A stretch of DNA of 64,000 bases, taken from contig SHVS01000005.1 of the NCBI GenBank assembly GCA_009694135.1, positions 25,017 through 89,016 on the forward strand, read 5' to 3'. Source of the DNA: Alphaproteobacteria bacterium (GTDB taxonomy: Bacteria; Pseudomonadota; Alphaproteobacteria; UBA6615). A program made the position numbers and the translations under genes. Positions 39,099 through 49,002 of the stretch are shown one piece after another; position 1 is the stretch's first letter, and every line of letters starts with the position of its first letter. Below the pieces are notes generated by a model, which was given only the letters and a program-made list of their open reading frames with translations, made no database searches and was not told where the DNA came from.

Positions 39099-41385
39099 AT
39101 TTCCCTGCCCGCAAGAAGTTGGCTGGATCCAAGGTTTCGTCGTCGAACAGCACTTCGTAGTGCAAATGAAGACCCGTGCTGCGACCCGTGTTGCCGATGA
39201 TGCCGATCTTTTCGCGGAACTCAACTAGTTGATCGCGCACCACGTGAATCTCTTTTAAGTGGCCGTAGCGGGTACGCACGCCAAGGCCGTGATCTATCTC
39301 GATCATCTTGCCATAGCCGCCCTTGTAGCCGACGAAGGTCACGCGCCCCGGCGCGGTCGATAAGATGACCGAACCCGGTTCGGCGGACAGATCGACTCCG
39401 GTGTGAAAGGCCCATTCGCCGTTGAATGGGTCCTTGCGACGGCCATATCCGCCAGTGGACCAGGAATTGTCGATCGGCGGCGCCAGCGGAAGAATGGCGA
39501 GAATCTGCCGCAGACCGTCCATCCGGTCGAACTGGGTTTCGAGCAGGGCGATCCGTTCGGCCAGTTCAATCTGCGGCATGTCGGCGGGATCGTCGGCGAC
39601 AAACGGCCCGCCCTGCGGCTGCGGCACAAGGCCAAGCCGCATGAGGAGCTTGTTCGAGTTGAGGCCGGTCATGACGACCGTACGCTCGACCGAGTTGACG
39701 CCTTCGGTGGTCAGATCATTGAGTCGGGCCAGCGCGGGCTTGTTGTCTTCCGCCAGCCTGCCGAGTCGGTTCGCCAGCAGGTCAACCCGCTCGGCCAGCA
39801 TGTCGCGCTCGACCACCGCTTGGGATCGATCGTCGGCGAGAGTGGCCAGTAAGGCTTCCGCAGCGGCCAGGTCGTGCTCGACCAGAGTCTTCTCGCTCTT
39901 GAGGCGATCGATATCGGTCTCCAGGCGAGCGATTTCCCCTTGCGGTGTTTTTCCGCGGGCAGCCAGCAAGCCCTCCAGGCGATCGACCTTGGCGGCCAGC
40001 GCGCTGCGCTCGTCCTGCAAGCGGGCACGGTCGGTGACCGCCATGTTGAGTTCGGCGACACGCGCCGCCAGGGAGTTACGCTCCCCCTCCAGCCGGGCGC
40101 GCTCGGCGGCCAAGGGCTCGAGCGCCGTGACTTTGGCTTCAAGCCCGACGATGACGGCATGCGCCCGCGCCCTCTCGGCTTCGGCCGCTTCGCGCTCCTT
40201 GAGCTGGACCGCGAGCGCATTACGCTGCCGCTCGATTTCAGCCCGCTCGGCGGCCAGCGGCTTGAGCGCCGCCACCTCCTGCTCGAGCGCCAGGCGCGCG
40301 GTCTCCAGCTGGGCACGCTCGGCCACGGCGGATTCCAACTGCGCGAGGCGTGCGACCAGCGCCTTACGCTCGTCTTCGAGCTTTGTACGCTCGGCGACTT
40401 GCGGCGCCAGGGTCGCTACTTGTTCCTCAAGCCGCGTTCGCTCGACGATGAGTCGCTGACGCTCGGTCGCGGCCGCTTCCAGCACGGCCACGCGGTCTTG
40501 CAACGCCGTCCGTTCGGCCTCGAGTCTTGTCCGCACCGCCAGCAGCGGTTCCAGCTCGGCGACACGAGCAGCCAATTCGCGCCCCGTCTGCTCCAGCCGG
40601 CCACGATCTTGGGCGGCCGTCTCCAACCCGATCACGCGCGCGGCCAGCTCGTCCTGCTCGCGTTCGATTTCGGCGCGGGTGAGCAGCGCCTCTTCCAATT
40701 CGGCGATGCGCACTTCAAGCGCGGATTTGGCCTCGGTCGCGGTCGATAACTCGGCGATGCGCGCCTCAAGCGCGGCGTTGGCCTGGTCGAGAGCGGCGCG
40801 CTGTTCATGCGCCCTCTCAAGCTCGCCACGCGCCTCGGCCGTCTGACGCTGGAGGTCGTTCTCCTCGCTGCGCAACCCGGCCAATCGCGCCTCAAGCTCG
40901 CCAAGCCGCTGCGTGCCGCGTGCGTGCTCGTCTTCCATGCGCGCGATCTCGGCCTCGAGTTTGCTCTGCGCCGCCTCGGCAGCACCGGCATCGACAGGCG
41001 CCGCACGGTCGAGAAACTGCGGTAGATCGACCGATCGGCCAGGCGCTTTGGCCTCCGTGGCGCGACCTGCGCTGCCGGTCTTATTGATCTCGCGCATCAG
41101 CGCGGCGAGCTTCTGCCGCTCCGCCTGCAATTCCTGTTCGAGTTCGCGCGCATCCGGCGAGACCGAATGCTGCGCCGCCTGTTCAGGCGCGGAACGATCG
41201 GACATCAACCAATATGCGCTGGACATTAGGGAGAAAAGAAACAGCCCGCCGATGCCAGCGGCCAGCCCGATCTGCGCCGCCGGTGGTAGGCGCAGATAGA
41301 AAACGCGATCCTCGGTACGCAGGATGAGCTGTCGGTGTCGTGGAACGAGGAACACCGCGATGCGGCCGATCTCCCAACCTCGCAA
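39082..41385 (-). CDS. M23 family murein endopeptidase with long coiled-coil region
   Basis: N-terminal TM, extended ERxxLExERxALxxRVAxLE repeats, C-terminal FHTGVDLSAEPGSVILSTAPGRVTFVGYKGGYGKMIEIDHGLGVRTRYGHL...HLHYEVLFD. Confidence 0.93.
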   Translation of the reverse strand: MRGWEIGRIAVFLVPRHRQLILRTEDRVFYLRLPPAAQIGLAAGIGGLFLFSLMSSAYWLMSDRSAPEQAAQHSVSPDARELEQELQAERQKLAALMREINKTGSAGRATEAKAPGRSVDLPQFLDRAAPVDAGAAEAAQSKLEAEIARMEDEHARGTQRLGELEARLAGLRSEENDLQRQTAEARGELERAHEQRAALDQANAALEARIAELSTATEAKSALEVRIAELEEALLTRAEIEREQDELAARVIGLETAAQDRGRLEQTGRELAARVAELEPLLAVRTRLEAERTALQDRVAVLEAAATERQRLIVERTRLEEQVATLAPQVAERTKLEDERKALVARLAQLESAVAERAQLETARLALEQEVAALKPLAAERAEIERQRNALAVQLKEREAAEAERARAHAVIVGLEAKVTALEPLAAERARLEGERNSLAARVAELNMAVTDRARLQDERSALAAKVDRLEGLLAARGKTPQGEIARLETDIDRLKSEKTLVEHDLAAAEALLATLADDRSQAVVERDMLAERVDLLANRLGRLAEDNKPALARLNDLTTEGVNSVERTVVMTGLNSNKLLMRLGLVPQPQGGPFVADDPADMPQIELAERIALLETQFDRMDGLRQILAILPLAPPIDNSWSTGGYGRRKDPFNGEWAFHTGVDLSAEPGSVILSTAPGRVTFVGYKGGYGKMIEIDHGLGVRTRYGHLKEIHVVRDQLVEFREKIGIIGNTGRSTGLHLHYEVLFDDETLDPANFLRAGKYVFKQ

Positions 41386-41577
41386 AATATCCCCCTTTGG
41401 CCGGTCGTTTTTTTCCAGCCTGTGGCGGGGACCTTCCTGGTCTCTCCTCCCAGTGGATAGACCCTAGCCGCTAGCTTCATGCTCGACAAGGGTTAGGAAT
41501 CGCCGGGCGCCGACGAGGCGGAAAAATCGCAGAAAGCCGCTGAAAACTGGAGTTATTATCGTGTGCAGACGGGCGCG

Positions 41578-42042
41578 CTACTCTTCGCGGTGCGTGCGTT
41601 CCATCCGCTCGTGCATCTCCTGCGCCTCGAGACTCAGAGTCGCGATCGGACGCGCGATCAGCCGGCGGAGGCCGATGGCTTCGCCGGTTTCCTTGCAATA
41701 GCCGTAAGTGCCGTCGTCGATCCGGCGCAAGGCATCCTCGATTATCGTCAGCAGTTTGCGATAACGCTCGCGCGTATGCAGCTCGAGTGCGCGGTCGGTT
41801 TCCAGGCTGGCGCGATCGGTCAGGTCGGCCTCGTTCAGGCTCTCTTGCTGCAGACTCGCGAGCGTCTGCCCGGATTCGCGCAAGAGCTCCGCTCGCCAGT
41901 CGATCAGCCGGCGACGGAAATACTCGCGCATTTTCCGGTTCATAAATGCTTCCGCCTCGCTCGGCACATAGGCCTCACGAGGCTTCTTCCTGGAAATACC
42001 AGAGCTTTTGCGTCGAAGCTTAGTTTTCGCCTTAGCCTTCAA
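41578..42042 (-). CDS. dksA: DksA-like RNA polymerase-binding protein (TraR/DksA family)
   Basis: FMNRKMREYFRRRLIDWRAELLRES ... RKLLTIIEDALRRIDDGTYGYCKETGEAIGLRRLIARPIATLSLEAQEMHERMER. Confidence 0.93.
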   Translation of the reverse strand: MKAKAKTKLRRKSSGISRKKPREAYVPSEAEAFMNRKMREYFRRRLIDWRAELLRESGQTLASLQQESLNEADLTDRASLETDRALELHTRERYRKLLTIIEDALRRIDDGTYGYCKETGEAIGLRRLIARPIATLSLEAQEMHERMERTHREE

Positions 42043-42126
42043 CCGGGCCTCCGCGGTGCTCGTCGAAAAAGCGGGCGGAGTATAGGCATTCGCCGGCTGG
42101 CGACAAGGCGGCTGGCGCGTCGGTGG

Positions 42127-42597
42127 CTAAAAGGCCTCTAGCTTGGCGAGCTCGACGCTCGCACGCAGCTCGATTTCGGCCAGGAGTTCGGCCAAGAGCG
42201 GGTCAGGTGGCGGTATAATACGATCCTTGAGCCGCCCCAGCAGCGTCTCGAGCTGCTGGGGCGGTAGTACCCCGGCAAGCAGCCCGGCTCGGATATCTTC
42301 CAGTCCGCGCAGCAAATCTTCGGCCCGCATGCGGCCAAGCCGGCGGGCCTTACCGCTGGTCGAATCATCGACGCCCTGCATGGCCAACAGCGCCTCGATC
42401 GAGCCAAGCGGAAGAGTGCCGGACACAGCCGAGGCAGCGCCGCCCCCCTGCCCCTTTTCCAGGCGACGGGCGAAGTCGCCGCCGCGCGCTGGCGACGAGC
42501 GTGTGGAGCGAGCAATCGCTCCCGCCTTCACCGAGCCTGAACGATCGATTTGCATGAGATTCAACGCGCTCCGGTTTCTGGGACGCTCAAACTTCAA
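42127..42597 (-). CDS. fliX: Flagellar assembly protein FliX
   Basis: Ser/Gly-rich N-terminus; RAEDLLRGLEDIRAGLLAGVLPPQQLETLLGRLKDRIIPPPDPLLAELLAEIELRASVELAKLE. Confidence 0.85.
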   Translation of the reverse strand: MKFERPRNRSALNLMQIDRSGSVKAGAIARSTRSSPARGGDFARRLEKGQGGGAASAVSGTLPLGSIEALLAMQGVDDSTSGKARRLGRMRAEDLLRGLEDIRAGLLAGVLPPQQLETLLGRLKDRIIPPPDPLLAELLAEIELRASVELAKLEAF

Positions 42598-42623
42598 ACG
42601 AGCTTAGAGTGCGACCGTTATGC

Positions 42624-45377
42624 TTAGCTCTTCGTTAAAGCCGCGGTTTGGGCCGGGCTACGGGGGGAAACATATCGTTGGTAGAGAAACCCGATGCCGA
42701 TCAGCGACCCGCCGAGCCCGACGAATGACGCCACCCGCCACAAATCGCGCAACTCCGACATGTCGATCAGAAAGACCTTGGCGACCGTAAGCATCATCAG
42801 CGCCAGGGACGCATAGCGCAGGCTGGCTAGGCCAGAACGCAACCCGAGTGCGAGCAGCACCCCGGCATAGATCAGCCAGACGAGCGAATAAGTATAAAGC
42901 TCGCTCTCGGCCGCGTTCGACCCCCTGAGTACATCGCCGCGGAATAGATGCCGCGTCTCCAAGGAGAGATAAACAAACACCAGCACATAGGCAGCCAGCG
43001 CCGCCCACAGGGCCGGACCCGCCCGCCCGGCGTGCCGGTAAAGGCGTGCGAACAACAGGGCGAATATCGCCGGAACAAAATAGGCCAGAAGCAGTAGGTC
43101 GAAGATCGCCCAAGCGCCGACCCGCTCTCCCGTGAAGATCGGATTATTGGCCAGCAGCTGACCCAGGATCACTTGCGCTGCGGCCAGCGCCGCCAAGGCC
43201 CGTCCGCCCCAAAGTAGCGCGGGACGAGCGTCGAGCGCGGGCGTGCGGGCAAGGCCATAGCTGATCGCCAGCCAGGAAATCGTCTGCAGGCTCTGCTCGA
43301 ATAATCCATAGCGCGGCGCATTAAGCCGCTCGCCCACCAGGCTACGTAATTCGAAAGAGACCAGCAAAGTCACGAAGGCGAGCGCTCCGGCTTCGAGCAG
43401 CCCAACCAGCCAAACGTCGCGCGTGGTGCGGAAACTGCGCGCCGCAGAGGCAAATGCAGCCGCCGGGACTCCGTAGCCATACAGCATCCAGTTGAGCAGC
43501 GGAGTCGTTCCCAGCGCGTAATCGAAAATGCGTGGATTGAGCGCCAAACGGACGAGAACCACCCCGGCGATGATCGCTGCCAAACTGCGCAACGAATTGG
43601 CTCGGAGCTTGGCGTGGATCCAGGCAAGCGCCGGCAATTCAAGCGCCAGGGCGACGGTCAGCCACGCATTTTCGAATGCCATGGCAGCGCCGAGCGACAG
43701 CAAGGCCACCACGGCGGCGGCATAGGCGGCGGCGACCTCGGTAAAGCCAGGCGCGTCCCGGTGGCGCAGCACCCGCTCGGCGGCGGCGACCGCCAGAGCA
43801 GCCAAGCCGACCGCGACCAGGGTCCAACGCAGGTCGAGACCGAAACCAAGGATCCGTCAATAGCCGATGGCTAGCGCCAGAACAGGCGTAAACCCCGAGC
43901 TCCAGGCGAAAAGGCCGGGTCGCCGCGCGCCCCACAGGGCGATGAACCCGCCACCGGCAATGAGCGCTGACAACCCGGCCGCGACCACGGCAAAGACTTG
44001 CAGCTCCGGCGGGAGGATCGGCCCCGGCACGGTCCCTTGGGTCTCGCCCATGATCGAAATCATCGGCGCGTTGCGGGTGATCAGCGTCGGCAGATGCCAC
44101 GTCGCCAATAAACACAGTGCCACACCGGCGGACACCGGCGCCAGGACATCGAAGGCACTCTCGCGCCGCGCGAAGGCAAGGTAACATGCGATCAAAAGTG
44201 CTGCCGCGACCAGCCCGCCCGGCCCATAGCGGTCCATGCGCACCAGCGCATATAGCAAGCTGGCGACGGCAAGCGCGGCCGTAAGCGCGACTCGATCGGC
44301 GGGCGATAAGCCTCCAAAACCGTCGCTCAACGTGACCGGCCGGCTCCTTGTCCCCGGGACGCGCAGCAGAAAAAGAAATAGGCCCACCAGCAGCAGGTAA
44401 GTCGCGAGCGGCAAGACGTCGCCCGGAGACCAGGTCGTCGCCATCCATAACAGCGGCCAGAGTGCCGCGCCGGCCAGCGCCGCCCAGGCGAGCCACGCCG
44501 CGCCAATGACTCGTACGACGAGCAAGGCGCCGGCGGTGATCGCCAGGAGATAGGGGAACAATCCCCAGGCGGAGGGCTGCCCGGTCGAAACCAGGAACGG
44601 TGTCAGATAGCCGCCAAGGATGCCGAGCAGCGCAACAAATGGCCCGTGCCAGATGGCCAAAACGCCGGCCCCAGCCGCCACCGATCCGAGCAAAGCGAAG
44701 GCCAAGAGCGGCCCGATCAGCGCATAAAGCTCATAGGCGGCGAAAACGCTGGCGAACAGCGCGAAGAGACCGGCCGCGATCAGCGCCGGCGGAACCGTAT
44801 TCGGCTGCATGGAGGCAATGGCGTGCCCCAGCGGCCGGGCGCGCACCCATTCTCCAGCGGCGATCAATCCGAGCCCGAACAGCGCGCCCATTAACACGCG
44901 CACGACCGGCGAGAGCAGGCCCTGGTCGATCGAGTACTTGACCAGGAACCCGGCGGCGAGCGCGAGCGTGCCCGCGCCGAGCCAGACCAGCCAACGCGAG
45001 GCGAGGCGCTCCTCCAGCCCCGGCTCCTTGGACGATGCCGAGCCCGATACCGGCGCAACCGGAGGCGCAGGCGGGACAACGGCTGGCGGCCGGGACCCTC
45101 TTTCCGCCGATTCCCAAGGCGTTGGCGGTACGACCGGCGCGCTGCTTGGCTGAGGCGGCGGCGGAGCGGCGACCGTCGGCGGCTGGCCTGACAGCCGCCC
45201 CATCTGGCGCCGCAGCTCGATCTGTTCGCTGTCGAGGCGGCGCAATGCGTCGAGCGTTGCCGCAAGCTGTTGCTGCAAGGACTTGAGCCGGCCGAACGCC
45301 GCCAAGCCAAAACCCGGCCCGACCAGGAGATAGATGGCAAAAGCCAGGCCGAGGAGAACCCAGACTATTTTGTCCAA
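42624..45377 (-). pseudogene. DUF2339 membrane protein split by an in-frame TGA (43857-43859)
   Basis: ORFs 43857..45785 and 42624..43805 are in the same frame; across the stop it reads ...FTPVLALAIGY[TGA]RILGFGLDLRWTLVAVGLAALAVAAAERVL..., consistent with one DUF2339 protein; N-terminal start set at TTG of LDKIVWVLLGLAFAIYLLVGP. Confidence 0.8.
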
Positions 45378-45471
45378 AGCCGAACTCCTGCGCCCCGATT
45401 TTCCCTTGGCCGCGCGTGACGGTACAAGTACCAGATTGCCCGCTTCCAAGGGCCGCGCAAATAGGATTGCA

Positions 45472-46461
45472 ATGGCAAATACTGGACCGATGTCACTACA
45501 CCAGCTTCGCATTTTCTGGGCGGTGGCGCATTCCGACTCGCTGACCAAGGCGAGCAAGCTGCTCGGCCTGACCCAGCCGTCGCTGTCACAGCATCTGGCG
45601 AAGCTGGAAAAGTCGCTTGGGACACGCGTGTTCAAACGTGGCGGCAGCAAGCTTGAATTGACCGACGCCGGCGCCTTCCTGATGCGCCGCGCCGAATTGA
45701 TCCTGGCCGAGGTCGACGAGACCCAAGCGGGATTGCGGCAATTCGCGACCGGCGAGCATGGCTCGATTTCGATCGGCGCACCCAATTCAATCGCGCGCCT
45801 GCTCGTGCCGTCCGTTTACGCCAAAGTGGCCAAGCAATACAGCGCGCTCGACATCGACGTGCATGAAGTGGCTCCGGCGGAGGCGATCAATCTTCTCTAT
45901 GGCCGGCGGTTGCATATCGCTTTGATCGCGCGCGCCTCGATCGCCGGGGCGAGCCTATCGTTTCATCAGAGCGAGATCATATCCGACCCGTATGTGCTGG
46001 CCGTGCCGAAGGGCCTCTCACTCGGCGGCATCAGCGATCCCGAGCGTGAGTTGGCCGAACCAGAGCGGCGAATACTCAATAGCTGCATCCAGTTCAGCTT
46101 CGGCACCCTGCACACGCAACGCGTCGCCGAATGGTATCGCCGAACCCTGCCGCGTCACCGCCTGGTCGCGCAGACGCGTACCTATGACATGGCGCTATCG
46201 CTGGTCGAAGCCGGCGTCGGTGTCGCGCTCGTTCCGGCACTAGCCGCCTATATCGGCCAGGACTCGCTCCCGTTCGCCGTCACGCTCTATCGCACCCATT
46301 TGCCGGGGCGCTCGATCGTGGCGCTCATGCCGACGCAATATGTACGCGCGCAACCTTATGCCGCCTTCCGTGAGGCCTTGATCGATGCCGGAAAAAGAAT
46401 CGGCACACCGCCCACCGAGCCAACGCCCCCCTTCATGCCTCGTGAAGTAAAGGATAATTGA
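45472..46461 (+). CDS. LysR family transcriptional regulator
   Basis: MSLHQLRIFWAVAHSDSLTKASKLLGLTQPSLSQHLAKLEKSLGTRVFKRGG. Confidence 0.94.
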   Translation: MANTGPMSLHQLRIFWAVAHSDSLTKASKLLGLTQPSLSQHLAKLEKSLGTRVFKRGGSKLELTDAGAFLMRRAELILAEVDETQAGLRQFATGEHGSISIGAPNSIARLLVPSVYAKVAKQYSALDIDVHEVAPAEAINLLYGRRLHIALIARASIAGASLSFHQSEIISDPYVLAVPKGLSLGGISDPERELAEPERRILNSCIQFSFGTLHTQRVAEWYRRTLPRHRLVAQTRTYDMALSLVEAGVGVALVPALAAYIGQDSLPFAVTLYRTHLPGRSIVALMPTQYVRAQPYAAFREALIDAGKRIGTPPTEPTPPFMPREVKDN

Positions 46462-46847
46462 AGCTCTCGCGGTTGCGGCTGCCCCATTAAGTTTCGTTAT
46501 GGCAGCCATAGGTGGGCAGCGCGGGGCCACAGTCCTAGACCAGCAATGCTCTGTACGAGCGGAGCGCGCATGACTTTTACTTGGCACGGTGCGCGCCTCG
46601 ACACTGCGCGAGTCGCCGCCGATAGTCCGGGCTGGGGCTGATCCCATGCAAAATCCTGGCTCGGGGGCAGCCTTCGGCGGCGGCTCGCCGAGTCGCGTTG
46701 CGAACACCCCGCTGCCCCGTGTGCCGGGGGTTTGCGCTTAACAAATCATCAATATTTTCAGCGCGATCCTGGGTTCTTGCGACGCATAAGCAAACGTTAT
46801 CGAGGCCATAGCTATCCCCTGGACTCGTTTCGGCCTATGCAGTGTCG

Positions 46848-46865
46848 TGTCCCGTTACTGGGACA
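46848..46865. promoter_or_regulatory. Inverted repeat TGTCCC-N6-GGGACA upstream of pqqA
   Basis: tgtcccgttactgggaca, about 30 nt before the pqqA ATG. Confidence 0.35.
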
Positions 46866-46896
46866 ATTGTATGAACACACAACTGGAGTAACGCAC

Positions 46897-46974
46897 ATGG
46901 CTTGGAAGACCCCAACTGTCCGCGAAATCAGCGTTGGCATGGAAATCAACCTCTACGTCTGCGCCACGCTGTAA
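46897..46974 (+). CDS. pqqA: PQQ precursor peptide PqqA
   Basis: 25 aa MAWKTPTVREISVGMEINLYVCATL with E-x3-Y crosslink motif (EINLY); upstream aactggag RBS. Confidence 0.95.
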   Translation: MAWKTPTVREISVGMEINLYVCATL

Positions 46975-47015
46975 CGAGTGATACGCCGCCGGCAGTCCTT
47001 GATGGGTTTGTCACC

Positions 47016-47948
47016 ATGCACATTCTCGTCTTGGGGGCAGCAGCCGGCGGCGGCTTTCCGCAGTGGAACTGTAATTGCGCGGCCTGCCGCCGCGCGCGTG
47101 CGGGCGATCCTTTAGCGCGCAAGGCGCTACAAGCTTCGATCGCCGTCAGCGCCGATGCCAAGCAGTGGTTTCTGATCAACGCCTCGCCTGATCTGCGTCA
47201 GCAGATCGCGGAAAATCCGTCGTTGCATCCCAAGAATGGCGCGTTGCGCGGCACACCCGTCGCCGGCGTGGTGCTGACCAATGGTGATGTCGATGCCGTG
47301 TGCGGACTCTTGAACCTACGCGAAGGCACGTCTTTCACGATTTACGCGCATCAGCGCGTCATGCGCATTCTTGACGAAAACACCATCTTCAGCGTGCTTA
47401 ATCCGGCGCTCGTCAAGCGTAGGCCCCTGGCGCTCGATCGCGCCCAGTCGCTCGATCTTCCCGACAGCACGAAATCAGGTCTGGAAATCATTCCCTTCGC
47501 CGTGCCGGGCAAGGTCGCGCTTTACCTTGAGCGCGCGGAGGAAGGCCCCTCGCTCGGCTCGCGTGACGGCGACGTGATCGGGGTCGAGGTGCGCGCGCCG
47601 GCAACGGGCAAACGGTTCATTTTTGTCGGCAATTGCTCAGCCTTTACGCCGGCGCTGGAGCGCCGCTTGAAGGGCGTTCCGCTGGTGTTTTTCGACGGCA
47701 CGCTGTGGTCGGATGACGAAATGATCCGCGCCGGCATGGGTCACAAGACCGGCGGCCGCATGGGCCATCTCAGCATGTCCGGGCCGAACGGAACGATCGC
47801 CGCGTTCGAGCGCCTGGGCGTCGCCCGCAAGCTGTTCCTGCATATCAACAACTCGAACCCGGCGCTGCTCGCGGATTCTCCCGAGCGCCAGCAATTGGAG
47901 CGGGCCGGCTGGGAAGTGCCTAAAGACGGAATGGAGATCGCCCTGTGA
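47016..47948 (+). CDS. pqqB: PQQ biosynthesis protein PqqB
   Basis: MHILVLGAAAGGGFPQWNCNCAACRRAR; MBL-fold; GHLSMSG. Confidence 0.96.
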   Translation: MHILVLGAAAGGGFPQWNCNCAACRRARAGDPLARKALQASIAVSADAKQWFLINASPDLRQQIAENPSLHPKNGALRGTPVAGVVLTNGDVDAVCGLLNLREGTSFTIYAHQRVMRILDENTIFSVLNPALVKRRPLALDRAQSLDLPDSTKSGLEIIPFAVPGKVALYLERAEEGPSLGSRDGDVIGVEVRAPATGKRFIFVGNCSAFTPALERRLKGVPLVFFDGTLWSDDEMIRAGMGHKTGGRMGHLSMSGPNGTIAAFERLGVARKLFLHINNSNPALLADSPERQQLERAGWEVPKDGMEIAL

Positions 47949-48682
47949 CCGTTCTCACCACGGCCGAGCAACTGGAAGCGCGGCTGCGCCAGATCGGGCG
48001 CGAGCGCTATCACAGCAATCATCCGTTTCATAAGCTGCTGCATAACGGCAAGCTCAACCGCGGCCAGATTCAGGCCTGGGCGTTGAACCGCTACTACTAC
48101 CAAAGCCGTATCCCGATGAAGGACGCGGCGCTGATGTCGCGCATTTCCGACCCGGCGCTGCGGCGCGAGTGGTCGCAGCGGGTCATCGATCACGACGGCA
48201 CCCGCGAAGGCCAGGGCGGCATCGCCCGTTGGCTCTTTATGTGTATCGATCTCGGCCTCGACCGCGACTATGTGATGTCGGAGGAGGGCATCCTTGCCGG
48301 GACCAAATTCGCCGTCGATGCCTATGTCCGCTTCGTGCATGAGCGCACGCTGAGCGAGGCGATCGCCTCGTCGCTGACCGAACTCTTCGCCCCGTCGATC
48401 ATCGGCGAACGCCTGGCCGGCATGCTGGCGAATTACGATTTTATCAGCCGCGAGACGCTGTCCTATTTCGACGCGCGCCTGACGCAGGCCCCGCGCGACG
48501 CGGCCTTCGCCCTCGACTACGTGAAGACGCATGCGCGCACGCCGGAGGAGCGCAAAGCCGTGGCCGATGCGCTCATCTTCAAATGCGACGTGCTCTGGTC
48601 GCAGCTCGATGCGCTGCATTTCGCCTATGTCGCTCCGGGCAATATTCCGCCCGGCGCCTTCACGCCCAAGGACCCGCGCTGA
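47945..48682 (+). CDS. pqqC: Pyrroloquinoline-quinone synthase PqqC
   Basis: YHSNHPFHKLLHNGKLNRGQIQAWALNRYYYQSRIPMKDAALMSR. Confidence 0.97.
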   Translation: MTVLTTAEQLEARLRQIGRERYHSNHPFHKLLHNGKLNRGQIQAWALNRYYYQSRIPMKDAALMSRISDPALRREWSQRVIDHDGTREGQGGIARWLFMCIDLGLDRDYVMSEEGILAGTKFAVDAYVRFVHERTLSEAIASSLTELFAPSIIGERLAGMLANYDFISRETLSYFDARLTQAPRDAAFALDYVKTHARTPEERKAVADALIFKCDVLWSQLDALHFAYVAPGNIPPGAFTPKDPR

Positions 48683-49002
48683 TGGAGCCGATCAAGGTCG
48701 GAGCCACAAGCCGGATTGTCCTGCCGCGCCACGTCAAGCTCAAGCACGACACGGTGCGCGACCGCTGGATTCTGCTCGCCCCCGAGCGCGTCCTCAATCC
48801 GGACGAAACCTCGCTCGAAATCGTGCGCATGCTCGATGGCGTGTGCAGCGTGGGGGATATCGTTGGCACCTTGGCCGTGAAGTACAACGCGCCAAGCGAG
48901 GTGATCCTCGTGGACGTCATCGGAATGCTGCAAGACTTGTGTGATAAAGGTTTCCTGGTCTCGGCCGAGACCGTGGCCACGCACGCTGGGAGAACGTCAT
49001 GA
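48682..49002 (+). CDS. pqqD: PQQ biosynthesis peptide chaperone PqqD
   Basis: [77 protein letters not shown] junction with pqqC. Confidence 0.95.
   Translation: MEPIKVGATSRIVLPRHVKLKHDTVRDRWILLAPERVLNPDETSLEIVRMLDGVCSVGDIVGTLAVKYNAPSEVILVDVIGMLQDLCDKGFLVSAETVATHAGRTS

Noticed and set aside
41578-42042. DksA-like protein with apparently incomplete four-cysteine zinc finger as novelty
   Set aside because: Reduced-cysteine DksA (YGYCxETGE...ARPIATLSLEAQE) is, as far as I know, common in alphaproteobacteria
43857-43859. Selenocysteine or recoded UGA explanation for the DUF2339 stop
   Set aside because: No reason for Sec in a membrane DUF2339 protein, no SECIS examined that would support it, and the other interrupted gene uses TAG, so general UGA recoding is not indicated
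46462-46730. Minus-strand ORF 46240..46707 between LysR and pqqA
   Set aside because: Mostly antisense to the LysR gene and with no recognisable motif; not supported as a gene
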